Source: Melastoma dodecandrum
Lineage: Eukaryota; Streptophyta; Magnoliopsida; Myrtales; Melastomataceae
Assembly: GCA_029817715.1 (NCBI GenBank)
Contig: JARUPY010000533.1
Coordinates: forward strand, 2,190,001-2,254,000
DNA length: 64,000 bases
Direction: 5' to 3'
Each line of letters starts with the position of its first letter. Position 1 is the first letter of the stretch. A program made the position numbers and the translations under genes. Below the pieces are notes generated by a model. That model was not told where the DNA came from and did no database searches. It saw nothing but the letters and a program-made list of their open reading frames with translations. This document shows positions 24,701-34,598 of the stretch, piece by piece.

Positions 24701-24769
24701 GGGAGCGGGCCCGGATCCTCGGGTCGTTCGAACCGCCGCGCGCGTGCTAGGCCGGAAGGCGCGCGTACA
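21753..24769 (+). repeat. Left long terminal repeat (3017 bp)
   Basis: It begins TGTAAATACC and ends GCGTACA. It matches the right LTR over its full length with about 21 substitutions and a few small indels, mostly in homopolymers. An A/T-rich low-complexity block lies at about 23570-23880 and a GC-rich U5-like end at about 24480-24769. The open frames inside it (such as 23088-23441) occur in both LTRs and have no recognised domain. Confidence 0.96.
22259..22265 (+). promoter_or_regulatory. TATA box in the left LTR
   Basis: TATAAAT, 506 bp into the LTR, conserved at 36978-36984 in the right LTR. It is the best candidate for the U3/R promoter of the element. The distance implies a U3 of about 540 bp and a very long R plus U5. 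Confidence 0.5.
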
Positions 24770-24776
24770 TCCCGGA

Positions 24777-24794
24777 TGGCGACTCCGCTGGGGA
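24777..24794 (+). promoter_or_regulatory. Primer-binding site (tRNA-Arg type)
   Basis: TGGCGACTCCGCTGGGGA starts 7 nt after the LTR end. It begins with TGG, the complement of the tRNA CCA end, and matches from memory the tRNA-Arg primer site reported for Ogre elements. The 7-nt gap to the LTR is wider than the usual 0-3 nt. Confidence 0.75.
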
Positions 24795-25472
24795 CTCTAC
24801 ATGTGGATTCCTTTCGAACGCTCTTATATTTTTAATCCACATGTGGAGAGGAGTTTTTGTTTGCGCATGTACTTGCTTGGCTCGGTGCCTTTTGTTTGTT
24901 CTCATGGTTGTGTTCGTTTACTGCTTTCCTAGGCATATCTAGGTGTGCCCGAACCCGGGGCTAGGATTTTTAGGGGGGTCACCGAAAGGCTCAGCCTGCT
25001 GCTATTTGCGGTATGGTTTTTGGCCGGGGCCCCGCCTCCCTCAGTCCGAGGGAGGTTTAGAAGCCTTCATCCGAGAGTCTAGTATTGTTTGTCCACTACA
25101 GGTACCAGACGCCGCATATGCATTTGTTTGTTACTAAGTGACTGCTGCCTGTGCAGGGACAGGTCTCAGGTATGTTTTGTATGCGATAAATCGTAATAAC
25201 TAATTTTGTTCATTTTTGCAGCGGTTTGGGTTGGTTGCGGGGGTTTCCTCAACTCTCTTTCTCCCTTCCCTATCTCCACTATTTACATTACTGCATCCAT
25301 TAACATTCATTCTGCATGAGTGCCTGCTATGCAAAAATCGATGCATCAACATATTTGGTCAATATTATCACTCTTCAAACGTAAATAATTCGCATGCAAA
25401 TTCACCTCATATTAGGATTTGGATTGGATTGTTGTTACAATTGAATGACGTCCAAGCTTGTAGGTTCATCTC
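24795..25472 (+). other. 5' leader of the retrotransposon
   Basis: Non-coding stretch between the primer-binding site and ORF1. No long open frame. It would carry packaging and translation signals, none of which can be named from sequence. Confidence 0.55.
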
Positions 25473-26648
25473 ATGGAGTCAATAGCGCTACGCAAGGGGA
25501 TTCCATCTACGGATTTGCTTCGACGGTGGCTCGAGGTGCTCAGACCCTCGGAAAGGGAGTTCGTGCAACAAAAGCTTGGAGGTCTCTTTCACCTCATCCG
25601 CATGGAAGTCGACTGGTTCCTACTTCAGCATCTCGTCGCTCGCTGGGACCCCGAGAGCTATACCTTCAGATTTGGAGCTTTGGAACTGGCGCCGACTTAC
25701 GAAGAATACGGCGATCTCTCGGCACTACCTCCTCACTCGGGAATCCTTCCCCTACCTTACGATGACAGGCCGAGGAACTACATTGCTCGTTTCCTTCAAA
25801 TCTCACCAGCAGTGGTACCTAGCTTGTTTACCGTGGAAGGACATATCAACGTCAACAAGCTCTTCGAGTTACGCAACACGCCGTATGAGCCACACATGGG
25901 AGACGGTCAAGGATCAGCAAGGGCCTTTATCCTCTTGTTCACAGGGACGATACTCTACCCATACAGTGAGGCATTGCTCAACAAGCGAACAATCTACCTG
26001 ACAAAAGCAATCATCGAAGGAAGACCGTTTCTTCCCAACCTGGTCGGCGAAACAAATTACAGCCTCACCCGAATTGCACGCAGAGCTAGAGAGGGAGTGC
26101 AAAATCACAAGTTCACCTTCAGCCCGACGCTGCTCCAGGCATGGTTCTACATCCACATCGGCATCACCGGAGAATCCTTCAGACGAGAGCAATTTCCAGA
26201 TTTACTCGACCGCATATCAGGGCGTGCTCGCCTCCCGACTCGTACCTTTGCTGGTGTCCGAGCTCTCTTCCACTCTCTGGAGCCTGAGGACTTCTATCAG
26301 ATGGCCAAATGCTTCGACGTGGACTGGGCCATCATAAGTTCCCTGGATGGAGATTACATCCCGATCGTCGGGATCACCGGGACGTCTTACTACTGTCCGG
26401 CACGGGTCATGCACCAGTTCGGAGGAATTCCCCGGATCAGAGCCGCACCAACTAAACCATTTGATCCGATCGACCTAGATAACCCGCCACCAAGGGGCGT
26501 AATTCGGCGAGCAACGACACACTTCGCACGCGTGTGGATGACTCTCATAGAGAAAGAGTTCGACCTTCCCCCAAGACATCAGAAGGACATCGACGCCCAG
26601 TCAGCCCGTTTCCAGAAGAAGCGCATTACTCCTTGGGATCGCATTTGA
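25473..26648 (+). CDS. Retrotransposon ORF1, plant-mobile-domain-like protein
   Basis: A 391-residue protein encoded upstream of gag, starting at the ATG of MESIALRKG. It has no gag, protease or polymerase motif. The segment around residues 50-85 (LVARWDPESYTFRFGALELAPTYEEYGDLSAL, quoted only in part by position) resembles the start of plant mobile domains: a W-x-P-x-x-x-x-F core followed by PTxEEYxxL. Ogre elements in legumes carry an extra ORF of similar size and place, of unknown function. The protein is rich in aromatic residues and has a basic tail (KKRITPWDRI). Similarity to the plant mobile domain is by eye and needs a profile search. Confidence 0.8.
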   Translation: MESIALRKGIPSTDLLRRWLEVLRPSEREFVQQKLGGLFHLIRMEVDWFLLQHLVARWDPESYTFRFGALELAPTYEEYGDLSALPPHSGILPLPYDDRPRNYIARFLQISPAVVPSLFTVEGHINVNKLFELRNTPYEPHMGDGQGSARAFILLFTGTILYPYSEALLNKRTIYLTKAIIEGRPFLPNLVGETNYSLTRIARRAREGVQNHKFTFSPTLLQAWFYIHIGITGESFRREQFPDLLDRISGRARLPTRTFAGVRALFHSLEPEDFYQMAKCFDVDWAIISSLDGDYIPIVGITGTSYYCPARVMHQFGGIPRIRAAPTKPFDPIDLDNPPPRGVIRRATTHFARVWMTLIEKEFDLPPRHQKDIDAQSARFQKKRITPWDRI

Positions 26649-26957
26649 AGATCGACTCTATCATAACGAGCTTCAAATCCCATTTCATCTTTTATTCGTC
26701 AAACTTTTTAATACTATTTGTAATAAACTTCAGTTTATACGACGTTTCGCTGACTTGCTTTCTTTCTCTTGGATTGAATTCATTGTAAATACAATCCAAT
26801 CCTTGCATTAGACATGATCATGCATCACTACATATCATGCATCCAAAGTATCACATTGCTTGATGTTGATTAAACTCTTTTATCCTCACCAAGGTACCAA
26901 ACGGCCAAGATTGATCCACACAGAAAACGTCCGAGAACCCGCTCCACCAGAGAAGCT

Positions 26958-29900
26958 ATGGCAGCCATCTCTCCAAGCCTCATCTCTACTTCTTCAACTA
27001 CTTCCTCCGTCAGTAACCCTCTCGTGACCGCTGAGGCTATCCCAACTGCTCATGCTGCTGTCTCGACTATCACTACCGCGGGATCGGTTCAAACATCAGC
27101 GCCGGTTTCGCCTCTTGCTAGGTCCCCCGTTCTCGCCGAGTTATTCCCTAGGGCCCCAGTCTTCACCGTTGGGCCATCCACAGCTGGGGTCAGTGCTCCA
27201 GTTTTCATCCCACCTCTGACGGTTTTTACGACGCCGGCAATTGAATCATCAACTGCTCCACCAGTGGTATCACCACTCAACCTCAACATGTCTGAGGCGG
27301 CCCAAAGCGCCAACGATACTTCCCTGGGAGTTAAGGTGGAAACCCTCACAACCGAGCTGTCATCTCTCAAATTGATGATGGCTGAGTTCTTCCAGCGGCA
27401 ACCAACGGCTACACCTGCCGTTTCTATTGTCTCCCAAAACCCCCATCTTCCACCTATCATGCCTGGATCCACCATATCTACAATGCCACCTTACTTCCCA
27501 CATATTCAACCAGGCCTAATCGCTTCATCAAGCCCTCCATTCCCCCATAACCATGTTAACCCTGGATCCGCTATCTCCGCAAGTATAGCAGCACCTTTTT
27601 ATAACCCACACATGCGTGGACCGCCTTTTTCGTCAACCACAACACCACCATATCTCCCACCATACTACCCTCAACCTTCCACACTAGGGCCAAATCCCTA
27701 TCAATCAGCGCCACTTGGGCCATCTCCCTATTTTCCTGCCGCCCCTACAACTGCCGGCTTTCCAGTACCCCGGGCTCCACATGTGGAATCAACTGTGCCA
27801 AACCCGACAAGTCGTAATGCGGCCATTATCGATCAGTTATTTGGTGAACAACAGCAGGCCAATGCTTTTGAGACAAGGCTCGAAGCTAAGATTGCGACGA
27901 TGCAAGAAGAGGAGGCGCGTCGTATGGCGAGAATGGAAGAACGCCTCAATGCTATTCAGGGGCACCAAGCTCACAACTGGGAATATGCCAACTACCATGT
28001 CCCCCAGATTCAGGTCCCGCCAAAGTTCAAAATGCCTGAGTTTGAGAAGTTTCGTGGAAATGGCTGCCCGGAGTTACATTTGAAGCACTTCTGCCACAAG
28101 ATGGCTGTATACCCGGTAGATGACAAGTTTCGCATCGCCATGTTCCAGGAGAGCTTAGCGGAGTCGGCGTTGCACTGGTATTACACCAAGGATGTGAGCC
28201 AGTACATAACATTCAAGGAGTTAGCCCTTGACTTTCTCAATTACTACAGTTTTAATGTAGAAATGGCACCAACGATATCAGACTTGCGGAAACTACGAAG
28301 GTACCGCTCCGAGGACATCAAGCAATTTGCTTATCGATTCAGGGAGATGGCTTCACAGATTAAACCCGCCCTGAAGGAAAAAGAGCTGATAGACGAGTTC
28401 TTCCAACTTCTGCCGCGCGAGTATCTACCATACATGATTGGTCAGACCATCACAACCTTCGCCCAAGCAGTCATCAACGCCGATAAGCTCGATGGGGCAA
28501 GCCGAGATGGGCTAATTCCTCCCCCTTCAGTAAAGCCAGCCATCAAACCAAAGCCCAAGGAGCTTGTCGCGGCTGCAGAGCACAATAAGGCAGCGGTACC
28601 GCCGACTTCATATACGCCAAGGTCATACGCCGCAACTACCTTTAGACCTCCTGTGCCTGTGGTGGCCAATCCTAGACCGACCGCCTCCGTGACGATGCAC
28701 CAGCAGCCAAGGCCTGCACGGCAAGAGCGTCCCCGACGCAGATTGGAGGACCTGGTTCCGACTCCCGATCCATTAGACGTCATGTTCACCCGGCTGAGAG
28801 ACATGGGCTTCATCTCACCCGTCGACCCCAAACCGACCAACCCTTCCTCTTTTGGCTACAATCCCAAGGCGAGTTGTCAATATCACTCTGGAGCACTGGG
28901 GCATGATACCAAGGAATGCATCGCGCTCAAATTTAAAATTCAAAACTTGTTGGACGACGGCGTCATCACGTTTCCAACACCAGCCACAACTCCAAATGTC
29001 ATGAGCAACCCGTTGCCCGAGCACGTCAACTATGTTGGGGCAAACCCTTTCGCACCGCTGACTGACCATGAAGAAGAGGTGCATTTACATGAGGTGGAGC
29101 AAGAGGTCGTTGAACATGCCAATATAACTGAGGTCAATCGAGGGCGAAGCTGGAGACGCCGGCCTCGCATGCGCACCCATTATATACCACCCAATGTGGC
29201 TGTACCCCTGAATCTCATGCCGGTATATATTAGACAGGCTAAGAAACCGCACTTCCAGGTTCCAATTGCTCCTCCTAGAACTGAAGTTCAGCCTCCGAGA
29301 AAGCAAAAGAAGTCTGATTCTGAGAAGATGGATGGTACGGAGGTCAAGACGCATGAGTCTGACGGAGAAGAATATGTCAACATGATCAAGTCCAATCGTG
29401 GTCGAGGACAAGGCCGAGGACATGGACGTGGACATGGATCCTACGGAGGAGGTACACACCCCCTACAGATGCATGCCGCTATACCGGACATCTTCCCCCA
29501 AATACTCCCTCGAGCACCATATGTCTACATCCCATTGGGTCCAGCGCAACCGGAGATGCCGCTTCAAGCACCTGCACCGATACAGATGGAACCAAGGAGT
29601 CCAGTTGTCATTGGTCCAAGTGGCTTGACACCTAGCCCAAAAGTCGAGCTCATCACCCGTTCAGGAAGAGTGGTGCCGGCTCCAGAGCCCCAACTGCAGC
29701 CTGAGTCTTCAAAGCCTAAGGTGCCGTCGAATGAACAAATTCGCAAGGTGATTTACTCAGTGAAAGAAAGTGACTACAACATTGTGGAGCAGCTGAAGAA
29801 GCAACCCGCCCATATCTCTCTCTTCGATTTGATCCATTCTTCCGACAAGCACAGGGAGATGTTGGAGAAGTTTCTGGCCGAAGTGCACGTACCGGAAGAA

Positions 29901-30866
29901 ATTGAGGTCAACGCACTGGACTCGTACATGAACGGTATGCTGGCAAACAACGCCATCACCTTCTCGGAAGATGACCTCCCAGAAGAAGGACGGGACCACA
30001 ACAACGCTTTATTCATCACGCTAAAATGCCGCGATACTGTTGTTTCCAAGGTGCTCATCGACGGAGGGTCCGGAGTCAACATCATCCCACTCGATGTAGC
30101 TCATAAGCTCGGCATCAACATAGAGAAACTCCCAGCTTCCAGCCTGACCATTCGAGCTTTTGACGGCGCAAAGCGTCAAGCCCACGGCGAGGTGACTCTA
30201 GAGATCAAAGTGGGGCCCACTCTCTTCTCCTCCGCGTTCCAAATTCTTGACACCGCCGGATCCTTCAACATGCTGCTAGGACGTCCGTGGATCCATCAAG
30301 CCGGGGCAATCCCTTCAACTCTGCACCAAATGGTCCGTTTCCCTTCAGATGGTAAGCTCATCACAGTCAAAGGGGAGTGTACCATGGAGTTATGCCATGA
30401 AATTGACATGCCTTATGTCGGAGAACCAGTCGGCGAACCATCGACAGCTCAGGTGTTCGAGATGGTAAACATGGTCAGGAGGGACTTCAGGTCAGATCCC
30501 CTAATGGGCCGGGGCAATCGCAGCGCTGCTCGACAGTTCATCAGATTCGGATACCAGCCTGGACAAGGACTCGGAGCTCAAGGACAAGGCATCCGACATC
30601 CGATTGACATACCTACCCAGTTGGGGACACGCGCTCTCGGATCCAAAGGCAACGAACCGCGGAGGCCTAAACCAACGATCCAGGACATGCGCGCTGGAGG
30701 CAAGTCAGTTATCCCTTTTGTTCGTTCGTCAGCAACGACAATGGAAGGCGAGATCCTCTCCGAGCAGATGGATGGTATGAAGATTGAGGCACAAGAGCCA
30801 GAGGAAGAGATTAACATGACGGAAGCGTCGAACCCAACTGAGTCAGACATGCCGCTCGAAGGGTGA
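26958..30866 (+). CDS. Retrotransposon gag-protease polyprotein with G-patch
   Basis: 1302 residues. The first 290 are Pro/Ser/Thr-rich and low in complexity, followed by a short helical stretch with many Glu, Arg and Met. The gag domain spans about residues 355-515 (ALHWYYTK, the LRRYRSEDIKQFAYRFREM segment). An unusual Cys/His cluster, C-x2-H-x5/6-H-x4-C, starts at about residue 640. The aspartic protease centre is IDGGSG near residue 1035, with LLGRPWIHQAGA downstream; Tat elements use D-x-GS in place of DTG. A G-patch (FGYQPGQGLG) lies near residue 1197, just before the C-terminus. The ORF ends in a TGA in the same frame as the pol ORF. Confidence 0.93.
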   Translation: MAAISPSLISTSSTTSSVSNPLVTAEAIPTAHAAVSTITTAGSVQTSAPVSPLARSPVLAELFPRAPVFTVGPSTAGVSAPVFIPPLTVFTTPAIESSTAPPVVSPLNLNMSEAAQSANDTSLGVKVETLTTELSSLKLMMAEFFQRQPTATPAVSIVSQNPHLPPIMPGSTISTMPPYFPHIQPGLIASSSPPFPHNHVNPGSAISASIAAPFYNPHMRGPPFSSTTTPPYLPPYYPQPSTLGPNPYQSAPLGPSPYFPAAPTTAGFPVPRAPHVESTVPNPTSRNAAIIDQLFGEQQQANAFETRLEAKIATMQEEEARRMARMEERLNAIQGHQAHNWEYANYHVPQIQVPPKFKMPEFEKFRGNGCPELHLKHFCHKMAVYPVDDKFRIAMFQESLAESALHWYYTKDVSQYITFKELALDFLNYYSFNVEMAPTISDLRKLRRYRSEDIKQFAYRFREMASQIKPALKEKELIDEFFQLLPREYLPYMIGQTITTFAQAVINADKLDGASRDGLIPPPSVKPAIKPKPKELVAAAEHNKAAVPPTSYTPRSYAATTFRPPVPVVANPRPTASVTMHQQPRPARQERPRRRLEDLVPTPDPLDVMFTRLRDMGFISPVDPKPTNPSSFGYNPKASCQYHSGALGHDTKECIALKFKIQNLLDDGVITFPTPATTPNVMSNPLPEHVNYVGANPFAPLTDHEEEVHLHEVEQEVVEHANITEVNRGRSWRRRPRMRTHYIPPNVAVPLNLMPVYIRQAKKPHFQVPIAPPRTEVQPPRKQKKSDSEKMDGTEVKTHESDGEEYVNMIKSNRGRGQGRGHGRGHGSYGGGTHPLQMHAAIPDIFPQILPRAPYVYIPLGPAQPEMPLQAPAPIQMEPRSPVVIGPSGLTPSPKVELITRSGRVVPAPEPQLQPESSKPKVPSNEQIRKVIYSVKESDYNIVEQLKKQPAHISLFDLIHSSDKHREMLEKFLAEVHVPEEIEVNALDSYMNGMLANNAITFSEDDLPEEGRDHNNALFITLKCRDTVVSKVLIDGGSGVNIIPLDVAHKLGINIEKLPASSLTIRAFDGAKRQAHGEVTLEIKVGPTLFSSAFQILDTAGSFNMLLGRPWIHQAGAIPSTLHQMVRFPSDGKLITVKGECTMELCHEIDMPYVGEPVGEPSTAQVFEMVNMVRRDFRSDPLMGRGNRSAARQFIRFGYQPGQGLGAQGQGIRHPIDIPTQLGTRALGSKGNEPRRPKPTIQDMRAGGKSVIPFVRSSATTMEGEILSEQMDGMKIEAQEPEEEINMTEASNPTESDMPLEG

Positions 30867-31195
30867 ACCTTTCCAACTTTACTTTTTGCACTTAGAATAA
30901 TTGAGTCTAGAATAAATTGCCTTGCTACATTCTGGTCGCGGACTAGCAAGGTTGTCCGTATGTAACGCGACTCTAGTTAGTGTCTGTGGGATCGGGACGC
31001 TGATGATAAAGGGCGAATCTGAGGAAACAACGAGGGCCCCGCTGAGGCCTGATCCCACAACGTTTTATTTATTTTTATTTTTATTTTTACTTTCTTTTAG
31101 AATGTTTAACTTATCATAGTTGTCATGTCGTATAATACTTCAAATTTCATGCAATTCAACTACAACCACGACATTGACTTGTTTCTTTCATGAAG
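30863..31195 (+). other. Candidate intron between gag-protease and pol
   Basis: The gag-protease and pol ORFs are in the same frame but separated by a stop at 30864-30866 and others up to 31191-31193. A GT donor at 30863 and an AG acceptor ending at 31195, preceded by a pyrimidine tract, would remove 333 nt and fuse both ORFs in frame. Ogre elements are known to have a spliced intron in exactly this place. The exact sites are inferred; the acceptor (AAG) is weak. Confidence 0.5.
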
Positions 31196-31322
31196 GAACG
31201 GCGCTTCGGACATACCTGAAAATACCCCAGAACATGACGGAATAATCGTAGATAACCCAAGATCCCTCGACGGTTACCATGGTCTCGAGCTATGTCTCCA
31301 ACGACATGAAGAACCAAAGGAA

Positions 31323-34300
31323 ATGACATTACAAGAACCAAGATCAATCAACATCGGAACGAACGACGAGCCTAAGGAGCTACACATCGGAGCTGATCTC
31401 CCAACAGATGAGGCCGAAAGTATCATCAACCTACTCAGGGAATTTTCAGATATCTTCGCTTGGACGTATGCGGATATGCCAGGACTAGACCCGGAGATAG
31501 TAGAGCACAAAATCCCCACTGATCCACTAATTCGTCCCACCAAGCAGAAACAACGTCGGTACAAGCCCGAGCTAGCTCTTGCGATCAAGGAAGAGGTCGA
31601 CAAACTCCTCAAGGTCAACTTCATCGAGGTAGCCAATTACCCACAATGGGTCGCCAACATCGTCCCCGTCATCAAGAAAAACGGGAAGGTCCGAGTCTGT
31701 GTTGATTACCGTGACCTTAACAAAGCGAGTCCCAAAGACGACTTCCCTCTGCCGCACATCGACCTGCTAGTGGACAATACCGCTGGTTTTAACAGGTTTT
31801 CTTTCATGGATGGATTTTCCGGGTATAACCAAATACGCATGGCTGAAGAAGACAAGGAGAAAACAACTTTCACAACGCCTTGGGGCACATTTTGTTACCG
31901 AGTCATGCCTTTCGGACTCAAGAACGCCGGGGCAACTTATCAACGCGCAATGGTGGTCCTGTTCCATGACATGATGCACCGAGAAATCGAAGTCTACGTT
32001 GACGATATGATCGCGAAATCCAGAATAGAAGAGGACCACACCGTTGTTCTTCGCAAGCTATTCGAACGACTCCGCAAGTACAAGCTTCGTCTCAATCCGG
32101 CCAAGTGCGTCTTCGGGGCAACATCAGGCAAACTTCTAGGGTTCGTTGTCAGCAGCAAAGGTATCGAAATCGACCCCGACAAAATCAAGGCAATTCGTGA
32201 TCTCCCAGCACCAAAGTCAGTTAAGGAGATTCGGGGCTTCATGGGTCGCGTCAACTACATAGGAAGGTTCATCTCCAACTTAGCAGATACGTGCAAACCG
32301 TTGTTCAAAAAACTAAGGAAAGATGTCAAGTTCGAATGGGATGATGACTGCAAAACTGCGTTCGAACAGATAAAGGCCTACCTAACAGAACCACCCGTTC
32401 TCATCCCGCCAAAGCCGGGGCACCCTCTCACGCTCTACCTCACAGTTCGAGAAGAGTCATTCGGAGCCATGCTTGCCCAACAATTGCCAGGCACAAAGGA
32501 ACACGCGGTGTATTACTTAAGCAAGAAATTCACGGATTGCGAGTCTCGGTACACGGTGTTAGAACGTACCTGTTGCGCACTCGTCTGGGTGCTACATCGA
32601 CTCCGGCAATACACCCTCCATTACGAGATTTTATTAGTTTCTGAGAGCGATCCCCTCAAATATCTCTTCGACAAGCCAACACTAATCGGAAGAGTCTCTA
32701 AATGGCAGTTGCAGCTAGCTGAATTCGACATCAGATTTCACTCAACTAAGTCAATCAAAGGAAGAACAATCGCTGATCACATTGCGAAATATCCAGGGAC
32801 AGACAATTCGCCTTTGGAAATTAAATTGCCAGACGAAAACATTTTCCTTACCGAGTCACAACAAAGATGGATAATGTATTTCGATGGTACTGTCAACTCT
32901 TCCGGTTCAGGCATCGGAGCGGTAGTGATATCCCCGGATGGACAATACTATCCAACAGCTGCTAAAGTCACTTTCCCCTGCACAAACAACATTGCTGAAT
33001 ACGAAGCATGCATCCTTGGCCTATTACGTGCACTCGACATGCGAGTCCGATTTCTTGACGTTCATGGAGATTCAGCACTCATCATCTCCCAAACAAACGG
33101 GGCATGGCGCACACGGGACCCAAAGCTCATCCCATATCAGGACTACTTACAAACACTAGTCCGCCAATTCGTCGATATTGAGTTCAATTACCTCCCACGG
33201 GCAGATAATCGTTTCGCTGACGCTCTTGCTGTTCTTGCATCAATGATTCCATTAGCAGGAGAAATGGACATAGAGCCTCTTCGCATCGACATCGCCGAAG
33301 ACCCAAGTTGCATGCATGTCGAGCCCTGCCAACCTGGGGACTCACCACCGTGGTTTACAGACATCAAAGCTTACCTAGAGACGAACACATTTCCCCAAGG
33401 CAGCACAGGAAAGGAACGGAAATTCATCCGGAGGATTGCTAGGAACTACTTCCTCAATGGTGACGTGCTCTACAAGAAGTCATTCACGACAGCCCTCATG
33501 CGGTGCGTCACCGAACAAGAAGCTCAAGCCATCATCTTCGAAGTCCATGAAGGCGTTTGTGGACCACACATGAACGGTTATGCCCTCGCTCAAAAGATCA
33601 TGCGTCAGGGATACTATTGGCTCACAATCGAGGCCGACTGTATCAAATACGTCAAAACCTGTCACAAATGTCAAATATACAGCAACAAGGTGCACGTCCC
33701 TCCAACAAGGCTCTACCCACTGTTCGAACCGTGGCCGTTCTCAATGTGGGGCATGGACGTCATCGGACCGATTAATCCTAAGGCATCAAACGGGCATCGG
33801 TTCATCCTGGTCGCCATCGACTACTTTACTAAATGGATCGAAGCACAATCTTTCAAGGAAGTCACCGCGAATAACATCATACGTTTCACGCGGGCAAATA
33901 TCATCACCAGATACGGAGTTCCAGAACTACTCGTCACCGACAACGGCGCAAACTTCAACGGCAAACAGATGAATTCTCTATGCACTGAATTTCGAATCAA
34001 ACACCTCAACTCATCACCGTACCGTCCACAAATGAACGGTGCAGTCGAAGCCGCCAACAAAAACATGAAAAGGATCCTTCAGAAGACGGCGATCACATAT
34101 CGCGATTGGCATGAGAAGCTCCTTTTCGCACTACTCGCCTATCGGACTACGATGCGCACTTCGACTGGGGCAACTCCCTTTGAACTTGTCTATGGCGCTC
34201 AAGCAGTCATTCCGGCTGAGGTCAAGCTACCTACTCTCCGAATCTTGTCCCAAAGCAATATGACTGAGGAAGAGAAGGCCAATCACCAGCTCGCCCACCT

Positions 34301-34598
34301 CGACTTCATCGATGAGAAACGACTTGCCGCAATCGACCACATGCAATGTTATCAACAACGCATGTCCAGGGCATTCAACAAAAAGGTCAAAGAGGTCAAG
34401 TACAAACCAGGAGACCTCGTCCTCAAACGGATCCTTCCAAATGCCAAAGATCCTAGGGGAAAATTTGCTCCAAACTACGAGGGACCATTCGTCGTCAAAC
34501 ACGCTTTCTCAGGTGGAGCGACCATCCTAACGAAGATGGATGGAGGAGAATTGTCACAACCAATCAATGCGGACGCTCTCCGACGTTACTACACTTAA
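31323..34598 (+). CDS. Retrotransposon pol: RT, dual RNase H, integrase
   Basis: 1091 residues from the first Met; the frame is open from 31194, and translation probably arrives by splicing from gag-protease. Reverse transcriptase (about residues 60-260) has the catalytic YVDDM near residue 225. The Ty3-type RNase H (about 366-475) has TVREES where the first catalytic Asp should be. A second, archaeal-type RNase H (about 515-645) has an apparent D-E-D-D set: YFDG, AEYEA, HGDS, FADAL. Integrase has the zinc motif (H and H near 741-747, then CHKC) and the triad D (GMDVIGP, near 811), D (TDNGANF, near 872) and E (GAVEAANK, near 908), with 35 residues between the last two. The C-terminal segment matches Tat integrases. 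No stop interrupts it. Confidence 0.95.
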   Translation: MTLQEPRSINIGTNDEPKELHIGADLPTDEAESIINLLREFSDIFAWTYADMPGLDPEIVEHKIPTDPLIRPTKQKQRRYKPELALAIKEEVDKLLKVNFIEVANYPQWVANIVPVIKKNGKVRVCVDYRDLNKASPKDDFPLPHIDLLVDNTAGFNRFSFMDGFSGYNQIRMAEEDKEKTTFTTPWGTFCYRVMPFGLKNAGATYQRAMVVLFHDMMHREIEVYVDDMIAKSRIEEDHTVVLRKLFERLRKYKLRLNPAKCVFGATSGKLLGFVVSSKGIEIDPDKIKAIRDLPAPKSVKEIRGFMGRVNYIGRFISNLADTCKPLFKKLRKDVKFEWDDDCKTAFEQIKAYLTEPPVLIPPKPGHPLTLYLTVREESFGAMLAQQLPGTKEHAVYYLSKKFTDCESRYTVLERTCCALVWVLHRLRQYTLHYEILLVSESDPLKYLFDKPTLIGRVSKWQLQLAEFDIRFHSTKSIKGRTIADHIAKYPGTDNSPLEIKLPDENIFLTESQQRWIMYFDGTVNSSGSGIGAVVISPDGQYYPTAAKVTFPCTNNIAEYEACILGLLRALDMRVRFLDVHGDSALIISQTNGAWRTRDPKLIPYQDYLQTLVRQFVDIEFNYLPRADNRFADALAVLASMIPLAGEMDIEPLRIDIAEDPSCMHVEPCQPGDSPPWFTDIKAYLETNTFPQGSTGKERKFIRRIARNYFLNGDVLYKKSFTTALMRCVTEQEAQAIIFEVHEGVCGPHMNGYALAQKIMRQGYYWLTIEADCIKYVKTCHKCQIYSNKVHVPPTRLYPLFEPWPFSMWGMDVIGPINPKASNGHRFILVAIDYFTKWIEAQSFKEVTANNIIRFTRANIITRYGVPELLVTDNGANFNGKQMNSLCTEFRIKHLNSSPYRPQMNGAVEAANKNMKRILQKTAITYRDWHEKLLFALLAYRTTMRTSTGATPFELVYGAQAVIPAEVKLPTLRILSQSNMTEEEKANHQLAHLDFIDEKRLAAIDHMQCYQQRMSRAFNKKVKEVKYKPGDLVLKRILPNAKDPRGKFAPNYEGPFVVKHAFSGGATILTKMDGGELSQPINADALRRYYT

